From positions 620,001 to 684,000 of the forward strand of contig CP089454.1 in NCBI GenBank assembly GCA_026636295.1: a stretch of DNA of 64,000 nt. The letters are read 5' to 3'. The DNA is from Medakamo hakoo. Taxonomy: Eukaryota > Chlorophyta > Trebouxiophyceae > Coccomyxaceae. Position 1 is the stretch's first letter. Every line of letters begins with the position of its first letter. This document shows positions 43,792 to 54,425 of this stretch, in pieces. The translations under genes and the position numbers were made by a program. The notes under the pieces were generated by a model, which was not told the origin of the DNA, ran no database searches, and was given only the letters and a program-made list of their open reading frames with translations.

Positions 43792-44103
43792 GCGTGGGAT
43801 CCGTGTTTTTTTTTTCTGTTCTGCCGGAACCTTTTTAGGCAGTGCCGGGTTGATGCTTTTTTTTCCCTGGGGCGCGAGCGACGTGTGACCAGGCCCGGGA
43901 GTCCATTGACCCGGGGCCTGGTCTACACCGCCGCTGCGGTGTATGGGCGTGGGATCCGTGTTTTTTTTTTCTGCCGTTTTTTTTGAACCTTTTTAGGCAG
44001 TGCTGGGTTGACACTTTTTTTTTCCTTGGGCGCGAGCGACGCGTGACCAGGCCTGGGAGTCCATTGCCCCGGAGCCTGGTTACACCGCCGCTGCGGTGTA
44101 TGG
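43792..44103. repeat. Two tandem 155-base repeats with stem-loops between the kinase genes
   Basis: Copy 1 is 43792-43946 and copy 2 is 43947-44103, clearly related; a degenerate third start follows (GCGT, T-run). Each unit has GGATCCGTG, a T8-10 run, AACCTTTTTAGGCAGTGC, another T-run, GGCGCGAGCGACG, and two hairpins. The first pairs GACCAGGCCC with GGGCCTGGTC; the second pairs ACACCG with CGGTGT. Lies in the 825-base gap after kinase copy 1. No protein coding is supported; the rest of the gap (44104-44509) shows a GA run at 44256-44275 and is otherwise plain. Confidence 0.8.
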
Positions 44104-44509
44104 GCGTTTGACTTTCTGTGTTTTTTTTTTTTGTTTTGTTTTCGTGCATACGATGCGCTCCGTCCCCGCCTGGATCTGATGATGAGATTTCTGATGGGAG
44201 GGGATGAGGAGGAGGGACGCCGTGTTCTGTGTGTGTTAGCGAACAGAAAATGTGGTGAGAGAGAGAGAGAGAGAGGCGGAGAGAAGCTCAGGCCGAGAAT
44301 GAGGGCACCACGTCCGAGGTCGGGGTGGTGACGGCGGGCGGTGCCGCCAAAAGCGGGGGGCCGGGGAAAGAGAGATGTCATGGAGGCAAGGCCCCATCCT
44401 CTGCCCACACTCGCGCAAAAGCCGCCGCAGAACGTGCTGTTTGTGCAACGGCCCACAGTCACGCCGCCATGTGGCCCTAATTGGCGACGTCGCCCGGTTT
44501 GCCAGCGAT

Positions 44510-47500
44510 ATGATACCCTCACCGGCGTCGAGGTGAGTTCGTGCGAGGAGGGCGCGGCGCGTGCGAGGCACCGCGGCCAATTATTCGAATGCGGCGACGG
44601 CGCTGCGCCCTCTCCCCCCGCCAGTGGATGACCCAACCACTCCCCCACATACTATGTGGCGGTGTGCACCGCCCACTGCCGCCCTCACTCCCACCTCCCT
44701 CCCCTCCCCTCCAAACCACGCCCACCCCACCAGGCGCGCCCGCCTCGCCGTCGTGCGGACCTGCCTGGCCGCCGCCGCCGCCGCCTGGGCGACCAAGCTG
44801 GCTGGCACGTCCAACCACCAGGAACGGTACGGCAAGGTCAGCCAATCCCGCGGCGCCGGCGCCGAAAACTTGCTCGACCGCATCGTCACGTGGGCTTTCT
44901 TGTTCGATGCACAAGCGTTCGCACGGTGGAAAGCGGACCTGGACCGCGGCGGACTGAAAAAAGTGTGGGCGATGGCCGCGCTGGAACTGTTTGCGATCGC
45001 GGCCGGGCTCGTGGCGACCACCGCGGGCGGCGCGACGCGCAGCACCCGGCTCGTGGCCGCCTCGCTGCTGGCGTGCCTGGCCGTCCTGGACCCGCCCGAG
45101 ACGGCCGTGGAAATCGTGTTCAATCACCGCGCCCAGGGCGTGGCCCTGCCGTCGTACCGCATCGCGACCGTCGCGGGCTGCGTCGTTGGCGCGCTCGCCG
45201 AATTCGCGGCGGCCATGGCCCTGGGCTGGGACGACTTTGACGACTTCCCCGCGCCGGAGGGCGGGGGTGATGAGGTCGGCGGGCCAGGCGGTGACGGCGT
45301 GGCCGGCGGCGACAAGGCGGCCATCGCGGCCGCCGTCGGCCGCGCCCCCGACCCCGAGACCGCGGGTGGCGGCCTGGCCAAAGCGGCGAGCGGCGCCGCC
45401 ACGTCCGACGCTCCCCCCCCTCCACCAACCACGCTCATCCCGTCCGCGTCCGCCCGTGGCCTGTCCCCGCTCCAAGCCCGGCTGGAGTCGGCGACCCTGG
45501 GCTTTTACGACGACAACCGGGCCGCCCTCACCCGCGGCAGTTGGGCCTGGTGCGCCGCCTGCTGGGCGCTGACCACGGTCTCCCTCATCGTGGGCGCCGT
45601 GCGCGGCGGGTGGTGGCCCACGCACGTGCCACTGGGCGCCCTGGCCGCGGGCGTCCAAGGCTTCGCGCTCGTCCTGGGCGCGCTCAACGCGCGTGGACCG
45701 GCCTGGGCGCGCGGCCGCGCCGGCCTGGCCACCATGGTCGCCGTCCAGGCCGCGTCCCTGATTTCCACCGCCCGCATCAACCGGTCGTGGGAGTCGACGG
45801 CCACGCTGTTTGGCTTTCGCATCGTCGGCTCCGCGCCTCCGCCGCCAGGCTACCTGCCCTTCCAGGCGGGCGCCTGGCTGTACCTGGCCGGCTCCGTCAC
45901 CCTGGTTGGCGTCATGGGCGTGCGCGTCCCCCGCCCGGCCCTGGACGCGGCCGCGCCGCGCGCCCTGTTCCAGCGCACGGTGATGCTGCTGAGCGTGGCC
46001 GTCATGGGCGTCGGCTTTTTCACGTGCGTCGGCACGACGGTGCGCCACGCCCTGCCGACGGCCGTCCGCCGGGAGAGGGCCGGCACCGCCTTCTTCGCGA
46101 TCGACGCCGACAAGCTGTGGCTGTTCTACCTGGTCGTCGTGCCGCTGGCCATGCTCGTCAGCCCGGGCAACCAGGCGTCGGACCTGGCGCACGACGTGAG
46201 TTGGTCGGTCGCGTTTTCCTCTTGCCGGCGGGTCCGTCCATCCGTCCATCTGTCTCACAACACGCCCCCCCCGACACCCCCCCCCCCCCACCCCCACCCC
46301 CCACACAGCGCACGCTCGCCTTTGCGGTCGTCGGCTCGTTGGGCTGCGGCGTCCTCTGCGCGTACCTGCTCACACCCGCGCTGGCCGTCGGCAACCAGGT
46401 TGGCCTGGGCCTGATCGTCTCCGGTTTCCTGGTCGCCGCCACGGTCGGCGGGATTCAGCCGGGCGGGCCGACGGCCCGGGCCGCGGCCCGCGCGGCCGCC
46501 GCCTTGCGGTCGGCGCGCCGCCGCCGCGCCGCCGCCCGCCGCCACGCCCGCCTGGGGCTGTTTGGTGGGACGGGCGGCGGCGGCCCGCGCAGCCTGCCGG
46601 CGGGCGTGACCCTGCTGCTGGCGGGCGACGGCTCCAGCGGCGGCGGCGGCGGCGGCTCGGGCACCCCTGACCCGGCCGACGACCTGCCGGCCGCGGCAGC
46701 AGCGCCGCCGCCGCCGCCCTCCACGTCCGCCCGCCCGCCAGACCTGGTCCTGGACTCGCTCCTCGGCGTGGGGTCCTTCGCTTCCGTGTACCGTGGCACC
46801 TTCCGGGGCGCGCCGGTCGCAGCGAAGTGCGTGTTTGCGCCCACGCCCGCCGCGGCCGCGCCCGCCCGCCGCGAAGCCGCGCTCGGCCTGTCGCTCAAGC
46901 ACCCCAACGTCCTGGCGACGTACGCGGTCGTGGACGCGCCCGTCGACGCCATCGTCTGGCCGCCTGACCTGCCGTTGCCCGTCGGCGCGCTCGCGGCGGG
47001 GCTGGACATGGCGCTCGGGGACGGCGAGGGCGACGAGCGCGGTCGCGGCGACAGCGCCGCCGCCGCCGCGCCGCGCCTCGTCTCCATCGTCACCGAGATC
47101 GCGGACGCGGGCACGCTGGAACGCGCGATCAAGACGGGGCGGCTGCGGCCTCGCGGTGCGGCCATGGTGGCGGTCCAGGCGGCGGACGCCCTGCCGCCGC
47201 CAGAGGCCGCCCTCACCCCGCCCCAGCCGACCACCATCCCGCCGGTGCCTGTCCCGCCCAGCCCGGGCGATGTCGCGATGCCGGCGGGCCCGCCGCCCCA
47301 CGCTCCCACGGTTCTGGCCACGCTGCACGACGTCGCAGCCGGCTTGGCCTACCTGCACACGGTCGGCATCGTGCACGGTGACGTGCGTTTGTTGTGGGCG
47401 TGAAAGGGGGGTGGCAGACACCCGCGCGCGCCCCGCCCCGCCCCACAGGCCTGCAGCCCCCCCTCACCCCCCCCCCCCCCCCTCCCTCCCGTCCCCACAC

Positions 47501-48393
47501 CACCTTTCAACCCAGCTCAAACCCGCCAACGTTTTGCTCAGGAGTTGTGCGACCCGCGACCCTGCCGGCCGAGCGTGGCGCGCCCTGCTGGGCGATTTCG
47601 GCCTGTCGCGGAGCCTGCTGGTCGTCAACTCCGACGGCAGTTCCGGGAAAGGCGGCGCGTCCGCGTCGGCCGTCGCGGCGGACGTGGGAGCGGACGCGGA
47701 CCGCGTGTCTCACTACACCAACGCCGGCCATGGCACCATGGCCTACGCAGCGCCCGAACTGTTGACGCTCGGAAGGTGACGCGCGGCGGGCGGTTTGGGG
47801 TGGCGGGGCGGCGGGGGGGGGGGGGGGGAGTGGACACGCCAGCCCACGTGCGCGCCCAAACCCTCCGTCCAACACCTTTCCTCACGCCTACCCCTCAAAA
47901 AACACACAGGTTGGGCCCTCAAGCCGACGTGTACGCCCTGGGCATCCTCATGCACGAGGTGTGGACGGGCATGTCGCCGTACGGGCTCTCACCCCCTGCC
48001 GCCGTCTTTTACGCGGTCGCCGTCGCCGGGCAGCGCCCGGCGCCCGACCCGTCCGGCGCGCCGCCGGGCTACGTCGACCTGATGCGCGCGTGCTGGTCGT
48101 CCGACCTGCGCGCCCGGCCGTCGGCCGCTCGTGCGGCGAAAGCCCTGAAAGCCATGGCCGTCGCTGCCGCCGCAGCCGAAGGCGCGGCGTCCGCCCTGGA
48201 AGCGGCAACGGCCGGTGGTGCCGCTGGCACGGCCTCTGGCTCTGCGACCTCCACCCCATCCGCCGGCACCGTGGCGTCCTGGCGTGCCTTGTCCCGCAAC
48301 TGGGCAACGGGTAGCGGCGCCCGGGCGTCGACGACGTCCACGTCCGGCTCGTCCGGCGCGCGGACGGCCAGCCCGACCCTGCAGTCGACCTGA
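44510..48393 (+). CDS. Polytopic membrane protein kinase (TKL-like), tandem copy 2
   Basis: Paralogue of the preceding gene, 1100 residues, but with five exons: 44510-44532, 44734-46195, 46309-47382, 47516-47775 and 47910-48393. The 23-base first exon (MIPSPAS plus two bases) splices at the same place and phase as in copy 1. Shared blocks are WATKLAGTSNHQER, DPPETAVEIV, STATLFGFRIVGS and LTPALAVGNQVGLGLIVSGF. Kinase features: GVGSFASVYRG near 644, VAAKCVF, HGD-LKPANVLL (split by intron 3), GDFGLSRSL, YAAPELL and DVYALGILMHEVW. The insert before the catalytic loop is shorter than in copy 1, and the last intron splits LTLGR from LGPQADVYAL. Two introns carry long C-runs before their acceptors. 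Function unknown. Confidence 0.85.
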
Positions 48394-48814
48394 ATAACCG
48401 AAGCTTTGTTTCTTCCCTGCTCTCTCAAAGATTGAACACTCGGCCCTTTGTTTCTCTCTCTCTCGCCGGCGTCCCGTTTTTACCTCTCTCTCCCACACAT
48501 CCACCTCGGTTTTTTGCACATGGCGGAGGTGGATGGATGGACGTGAGGCCCACAAACAGCACGCGCCTTGCTAGCAACACCCCGCCCTACCCGACCCTTT
48601 CCCCCCTCTCCCCCTGCGCCCATCCTTTCCCCACCCTTTCCCCATCCTTTTCCCATCCTTTCCCCATCACCGCCATCCCATCGCGCCTACAGCGCGATGG
48701 GATCCCTCATTTTTTCTTTCCTCTTACGTATCTAGTTTTTTTTTTTTTTGCAAAACATAAAAAGAATGTCAACGCAGTTTTTTTGATCCATTCATTCGAC
48801 GTCTGACCCAACAC
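48394..48814. other. Convergent intergenic region with minisatellite and hairpin
   Basis: 421 bases between kinase copy 2 (+) and the START/VASt-like gene (-). Four 11-base units (CATCCTTTCCC and variants) stand at 48621-48664. The 12-base perfect stem-loop listed separately is at 48675-48703, followed by T-rich DNA with a T12 run near 48737-48748. No gene recognised. Confidence 0.6.
48675..48703. terminator. Perfect 12-bp stem-loop followed by T-runs
   Basis: ATCCCATCGCGC (48675-48686) and its exact complement GCGCGATGGGAT (48692-48703) flank the loop CTACA. The sequence CCCTCATTTTTTC follows. It sits in the 3' region of kinase copy 2 and could form a very stable RNA hairpin. A role in 3'-end formation or as a bidirectional insulator is inference. 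Confidence 0.5.
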
Positions 48815-49555
48815 TCACGCCTCGGCCGCGACAGCAGCCGTGGCGGCAGCCGCGTCCTCCTCCGCCTTCCCGCCCACCTCCACCGCGCCCATCGCTTCCG
48901 CGTCGCCCTCCATCAGCTCCGCGCCCACGGCCGCGGCCGCCCAGGCCAGGGAGCGGGAGGAAAAGTCTTTGAACATGTCGGCGATGCCGGCCAGGACGAG
49001 CCGTTTGATGGGCCCGACCGCCCAGGGCGGCAGGTCAGGCTTCACCGTCAGCAAAAGCGCGACGCCCGGGACGGCCTGCCCTCCGCCCTCGCCGTCCTGC
49101 CACACAACCGGGCGGGCCAGGATGACCGAGTCCAGGACGTGCGCCGGCTTGGCCCACGACGCCCAGCGCAGGTGGGCGGTGCCGGTCATGCGCGCGGGCG
49201 CGCCGTCGCCCGGCCGGCCCTCCAGCGTGTGAATTTCCGTGACTTGGAACATGGAGAGCTTGGGCAGCCAGGGCTCGTTGATGATGGGCGAGAAGGCCAT
49301 GCGCCGGTACAGCGTGCGCGTGACGTCGGCGGGGGGCGGGCAGGGCGCCGGCGGCGCGCCCGGCACCGGCGCCTGGGGCAAAGCGTCCAACTCGTCCACC
49401 CAGGCCGACACGCTCAGGTTGTCCATGTCTCCCGCCGCCGCCTGGCAGGCGTACAGGGAGGCGCAGTCATTGAAGGCGGCGAGGAAAGTGGGGAGGTCGA
49501 CGCCGCGCACGGTGCGGTGGAGGGTCAAGGCCGGCGGCGGCGCGGGTGGCGGCAT
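48815..49555 (-). CDS. START/VASt-like domain protein, tentative
   Basis: 246 residues, single exon, ATG at 49555. It opens LTLHRTVRGVDLPTFLAAF, has DVTRTLYRRMAFSPI, then FQVTEIHTLEG and a pair of beta-strand-like stretches. A long helix follows (PWAVGPIKRLVLAGIADMFKDF), then an acidic/Ala tail. The strand-rich middle with TRTLYRRM and EIHTLEG resembles VASt/START-like lipid-binding folds, and the closing helix fits. No residues prove it, so treat lipid binding as a hypothesis. Divergent from the next gene with 303 bases between starts. Confidence 0.5.
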   Translation of the reverse strand: MPPPAPPPALTLHRTVRGVDLPTFLAAFNDCASLYACQAAAGDMDNLSVSAWVDELDALPQAPVPGAPPAPCPPPADVTRTLYRRMAFSPIINEPWLPKLSMFQVTEIHTLEGRPGDGAPARMTGTAHLRWASWAKPAHVLDSVILARPVVWQDGEGGGQAVPGVALLLTVKPDLPPWAVGPIKRLVLAGIADMFKDFSSRSLAWAAAAVGAELMEGDAEAMGAVEVGGKAEEDAAAATAAVAAEA

Positions 49556-49858
49556 GGTTGCGTCTTGGTGCGGGGCGCCGCGCGCGGCCAGCCTGGACAG
49601 AGTGTGTGTGTGTGTTTCACGCCGCGGTCCAGGAACGGCGGCCTTTCTCGCCGTTGTCTCGCGCTGGCGGGGAGGTCCAGGCACCTCACAACCCGGGCAG
49701 CGTGTCAAGGCGGGGCCTTGGCGGGCGGATCCGTGGGGGCGGTCGGGCGAATTGCAGGGGGGGCCCGAGCGACGCTGCTCTGGTGCAGCCGGGGCGCTCG
49801 GCCGCTCCACTCGCTTCATTGCTCTGCGCGAGCGAGCCCCCTCAACACCGACCCGAAA
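49556..49858. promoter_or_regulatory. Divergent promoter between START/VASt-like and coiled-coil genes
   Basis: 303 bases between two starts. A (GT)5 patch is at 49602-49613. Otherwise GC-rich with no recognised element or ORF. Confidence 0.35.
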
Positions 49859-51606
49859 ATGGCCTCGCCCGGCCTGCCCAGGGCGCCCCTGGACCACGTA
49901 TCCGGCCTGGGCAGCAACTCACATGCTCAGCGCTCACCGGCCCTTTCCCCGGCCAAGGCCGGGTGGCCGGCCTCGTCGTCCGGTGCGTCTTTTTGTTGGG
50001 GCGAGCGTGTTTGCTTCGGCGCGCAATGCGGCCGCACGCGACAGCTGCGCCTCCAGGCCGCCCCCTCACCCCCGCCCCCCCTTTTCAAACCAACCCACAC
50101 TCCACAGCTGCGTGCGACCTAGTCCTCGCCCTCGTCTCGGCAGAAAAAGAAGCCGACATCGCGGCTCTGGCTGCTGAAGCCGCCGACGTCGACACGCTGT
50201 CGGCCGCTGCCGCGGCGACCGGCTCGCCGTCCGCCCAGGCCCGCGCCTCCGCCGCCGCCGGCTCGGCCCGCTTGCGCGTCCGGGCGGCGGCTCTGGCAGC
50301 GGAGAATGACGCGCTCCGCGCCCGAGCGGCCGACCTGGCCGAACGGGCAGACGGCGCGGCCGCCGCCCTGGATGAGGTGCGGGCGGGCGGCGCGGTCGCG
50401 GCCGCCCGGGACGCGGCGACGGCCGCCGCGCGCGAAGCCCGCCTGGCCGCGACGGTCGACAGGCAGCGCCGGGCGCTGGCGGAGCTGGGCGACGCCGCGT
50501 CCGCCCTGGCCGCCGAAAACGCCGACCTGCGCCGGGACCTGGCCCGTGTGACGGCCGCCGCACAGGCCGACGCGGCCGCGCGGGCCGGCCTGGAGGCCAG
50601 GGTCGCCCACCTGCAGGAGCTCAACATCCGGGCGGGCGGCGCCGCGCCCGGAGGCCCGGACTCCGTGCCGCTGCTGTGCAATGTGGGGACGGCTCCCGCG
50701 GGCGTGGCTGCCCGGGACGCGGCCGCCGCCGCGGCCATGCTGGCGCTCGTGCCCGGCAATGAAAACGCGCACCCGTCCACGACGGCGTCCGCGCTCGCGG
50801 CATTCGAGGCCGCGGCCGACGCCTTCCCGCGCGAAGCCTGGAGCCTGGTCGAGTCCCTGACCCACGACCGCGCCCGCCTGGAAGCGGCCGTCCGCGGCCT
50901 GGAGCGGCGGCTGGCCGGCGCGGAGGCCGACGCGCTCGACGCAAAGTCGCGGGCGGCCGCCGACCGGCGCGTGGCGGCCGACACGGGCGGGCGGGCCACG
51001 GCCGCCCTCGCCGCCGCCGCCCGCAAAGCCCAGCTCCAGGCGGCCGCCATCGAAGACAAAGACCGGGCGCTGGGCGAGGCGCGGGCGTACGCCGCGAAGC
51101 TGGAGGCGCGCCTGGTCGCGCAGCACCGCGCGCTCGCGGCCGTGACGGGCGGCGGCGGGCGGAAGGAGGTTGCCGCGCCCGGCGGCGGCGCGACTCCGTC
51201 CCGTCCCGCCCGGCGCGCGCCTGTCGCTGCTGCGGCTGCGCGGGCCCCTAGCCCGGCGGTGACGCCGGCCCGCAAGGCGGCCGTCGCCGCCAGCCCGGCG
51301 CGGCCTTCGCCACCCCCACCCAGCAGCGCGCGCGCCGGTCCGCCGCCGCCGCCGCCCACGGCGGGTCGGGCGGCCAGCCTGCTGGAAGACGCGGCTGCCG
51401 TCGCGGGACCGCCGCCATCGGCCGACGCGGCCGCCGCCCTGGCCGGCACGATGGACGACCTGGAGCGCCGCCTGGCGGGCTTGGCCGACGCGCTGGCCGC
51501 GACCCCGCACACCCGCGCCGCGATCGTGGCGGGCGTCGTGCCGGCGCGCGGCGAGGCCGGCGGCGGCTGGGATGGCATGGGCCCGCGGGCCCTGCACTTT
51601 GCTTGA
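49859..51606 (+). CDS. Ala-rich coiled-coil protein, unknown
   Basis: 540 residues in two exons, 49859-49982 and 50108-51606, joined in phase 1. The first 41 residues have SP sites (AQRSPALSPAK). From about 45 to 200 there is a strong coiled coil (AAENDALRARAADLAERAD, AAENADLRRDLARV, ARVAHLQELNIRAGG). A second coiled coil spans about 295-400. A basic Pro/Ser/Ala tail with several TP/SP sites (SPAVTPARKAAV) and a last short helix (TMDDLERRLAGLADAL) follow. The tail and coil pattern fit a cytoskeletal, spindle or centriole-associated scaffold, but no family is recognised. It converges on the zinc-ribbon gene with 83 bases between stops. Confidence 0.65.
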
Positions 51607-51689
51607 GGGGGGATGTGCGTTTGCCAGGCGTGTGCGTGTGTGCGTGTGGGGGCGGGGCGTGTTGTGATCCCATTTTTTTGTTCTCCTTT

Positions 51690-52334
51690 TCAACCTCCGC
51701 CACCGTCCGCCGTGTCTGCTGCCTCCTTCGCTGCTACCGCCGCCGCTGCTGCTGCTGCGTCGCCGCCCTCCTCACCGACCGTCGCCACGCCCGCCGCCGC
51801 CGCCGCGGCCCGCGCCTCCTCCACGGTCGGCACGCGGTAAACCACGCTCGCCTGGCGCACCAGCGTCGGCTGTTGCAGGGGGCCGCCGTTGCCGGGCGCG
51901 GCCGTGGACGACAGGAACTGTTGCCACGACTGCCAGGGGAAGAAGCCGCCGCAGGCGCGGCACTTGACCAGGCGGGACGGGGAGTCTGGCGTGCCCGCGC
52001 CCATGGTGACGAGGCCGGTGCCCGCACAGACGGGGCAGCGTCGCTGGATGACAATGCGCTTTACAAACTCCCAGGTGCCGAGGGCAAAGACGGCGACCGG
52101 CAGGGCGGCGCCGACCCAGATTTCGGGGCCGGGGGTGGTCGGGGACAGGGCGGAAGTGGCCGTCGAGGGCGGCGCCGGACGCCGTCCCGCGGCCAGGGAG
52201 CGGCGTGGTCGGGCCACGTCGCGCGTGGAGGCTGCGACCCGTGGCGGCGGCGAGCGTCCGGCACGGGTCGCTGTCCGCACGCAGGCGCCCGTCGAACAGC
52301 AGGCTTCGTGAGCCACGCTGGTGGGTGGCCGCAT
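51690..52334 (-). CDS. Plastid membrane protein with CxxC zinc-ribbon pair
   Basis: 214 residues, single exon. The leader (about 1-65) is rich in Arg, Ser, Thr and Pro with almost no acids, as in plastid transit peptides. One hydrophobic helix (IWVGAALPVAVFALGTWEFV) spans about 71-90. A DnaJ-like zinc ribbon follows: RRCPVCAGTGLV and VKCRACGGFFPWQSWQQF. The C-terminus is Ala-rich. This layout, one TM then C-x2-C-x2-G twice, is found in small plant plastid proteins related in motif to BSD2/LQY1-type zinc fingers, though the closest family is not one I can name. Shares a 198-base divergent promoter with the cytidylyltransferase. Confidence 0.7.
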   Translation of the reverse strand: MRPPTSVAHEACCSTGACVRTATRAGRSPPPRVAASTRDVARPRRSLAAGRRPAPPSTATSALSPTTPGPEIWVGAALPVAVFALGTWEFVKRIVIQRRCPVCAGTGLVTMGAGTPDSPSRLVKCRACGGFFPWQSWQQFLSSTAAPGNGGPLQQPTLVRQASVVYRVPTVEEARAAAAAAGVATVGEEGGDAAAAAAAVAAKEAADTADGGGG

Positions 52335-52532
52335 GGGTGGCAGGGGCGCGTGTGGGGTGCCCGGCGTGCCAATGCAGAGCGAAAGAAAGTGTGTCTTTTG
52401 CCGACGCGAGCGCAGCCCCGTCCCTCAGACGTCGTTTCCCTTTCTTTTTCGCCGGGCGGGGGGACGCCCGCCAGCACACAGCTCTTCCTTTTTCGCGCGA
52501 GGCTCTGCGCACACGCGCGTGGCACCCGCCCC

Positions 52533-54259
52533 ATGGCCCCACCACGCAAGGGCAAGGGCAAGGAGCCCGCGCCCGTCGCCGCGGCAGCAGGCGGGTCCGC
52601 CTCCTCCGGCGCGGATTTAGAAGGCCACGACCCGGCCCGGCCCGTGCGCGTGTACGCGGATGGTGCGTACGCCTGTGCAGGGAGGAACGAGGGGTGGAAG
52701 GGATGGCGAGGCCCCGCCGCGGGCATTTTCTCCAAACCAATGCGCCGCTGGCCCGGAGAAAAAAAAACTCCTCACCCGCTCCCTCTCTCATCCCTCCCTC
52801 CCCACCTTCAAGGCATCTTCGACCTGTTCCACTTTGGCCACGCCCGCGCCCTGGAGCAGGCCAAGAAACTGTGAGTGTGGCGTGTGGAGGGGAGGTTTGG
52901 AGGGCGGCGCCGCGCGACGAAAAGATCGGGCTCTCTGCATGAGTTGTTCTTTTTCGCCGCCGCTCTTGGACGTCCGTCGGCGGTGCAGCAGCCCGACGCC
53001 ACGCTCGCCTCGGCCCTCGGCCCGCGTCCCCCACGGTCGATGCGACAGGGCGACGGATGGGTCAGCTGGCCAGGCAGCGCAGCCGGCCGTGCATCCCCGC
53101 CCGCTCACGCGCCTGCCATCGACACTCTCCGGGGCGTGCGCGCGCGCGACGACAGCGGCGGCGGCTCTTTCCTTCTTCCCCGCCACCCACCACCGCCAGC
53201 GCCCCCCGCTCACCCCTCCTCCCCCTCCCCCTCCTCCTCCGCCTCCACACCCATCCCAGCTTCCCGCACACCTACCTCATGGTCGGCGTCTGCAATGACG
53301 ACCTGACCCACCGGTACAAGGGCAAGACCGTCATGACGGAGGACGAGCGGTACGAGAGCCTGCGCCACTGCCGGTGGGTGGACGAGGTCGTGCGCGACGC
53401 GCCGTGGGTGGTGACGCCCGCCTTTTTGGACAAGCACGCCATCGACTACGTCGCCCACGACGCGTTGCCGTACGCCGACGCGTCGGGCGAGGGCGCGGAC
53501 GGCGACGTGTACGCCCTCGTCAAGAAGCTGGGCAAGTTCCGGGAGACGGCGCGGACGGACGGCGTGTCCACGTCCGACCTCATCCTGCGCGTCCTGCGCG
53601 ATTACAACGAGTACGTGCTGCGCAACCTGGCGCGCGGCTACTCGCGCCAGGACCTGGGCGTGTCCCTGGTGCGCGCCCAGCAGATTCGCATGCGCCAGGC
53701 CGCGCGGCGGCTGAGCGAGCGGGTGCGCGGCCAGGCCGCGCGCGCGCGCGGCGCGCTGGCCGGCCGGGTCGGCGGCGGCAACTCGGGCTCGCCCGACGAC
53801 GCGTCCGCGGACCCGTCCAACTCGGACGATTCCGGCGCCACGCTGGGCCGGCCGCCGACGACCGGCCCGTCCCCCGTCCGCCTCATCCCGCGCGGCGCGG
53901 AAGCCGGGCTGACGGAGTTTGCGGCGGGCGTGGAAGCCCTGATGGACCGCGTGATCTCGGGCCAGCTGGCGGACGCCGCGTCCCGCCAGGCCGACAAGCT
54001 GCTGTCCGGCTTCATGGCCAGCTTTGAGGATTCCTACCTCCGCTTTGAAGACGCCGTCCGCGCCCGGCTCAACCTGCCGCCCGCCCGCCGCCTGGGCGAG
54101 GAGGACGAGGCCGAGGCTGAACGGCGGCGGCGGCGGCGCAAGGCCAAGGCGGTCGGCGCGGCGCGCAAGGCGGCAGGTGGCGGAGCCAAGGGCCGGGGCC
54201 GGCCAGCGCCGGGCGGCGTGCGCCGCGGGCGGGTGAGCAAAGGCGGTGTTGGGCGGTAG
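52533..54259 (+). CDS. PCYT1: Choline-phosphate cytidylyltransferase (CCT)
   Basis: Makes CDP-choline from CTP and phosphocholine, the rate-setting step of the Kennedy pathway to phosphatidylcholine. Three exons, 52533-52662, 52813-52870 and 53260-54259, encode 395 residues. The catalytic domain has [19 protein letters not shown] with the HxGH nucleotide-binding motif near 50, [44 protein letters not shown] and the signature [18 protein letters not shown] near 161. The following basic amphipathic stretch ([19 protein letters not shown]) is a likely membrane-sensing helix. The C-terminus beyond is long, Lys/Arg-rich and low complexity. A 66-base GT run begins ten bases after the stop. Confidence 0.95.
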
Positions 54260-54266
54260 ATTTAAG

Positions 54267-54269
<3 letters not shown>

Positions 54270-54335
<66 letters not shown>
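54270..54335. repeat. (GT)33 microsatellite
   Basis: Uninterrupted GT run of 66 bases between the convergent CCT and plastid coiled-coil genes. It would be in the CCT 3' untranslated region; potential Z-DNA former. Confidence 0.95.
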
Positions 54336-54337
<2 letters not shown>

Positions 54338-54425
54338 GAAACACAAAAAAGCGCGCGGTGGGTGGGTGAGGGGTTGGGTGTTGTCCGTGAAAACACAACG
54401 CAACGAAATCCATTTTTTTTACAGT

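Noticed and set aside
43792-44103. tRNA or snRNA gene in the tandem repeat
   Set aside because: The hairpins do not make a cloverleaf and no clear box A/box B or Sm site pair is present, so it is left as a structured repeat.
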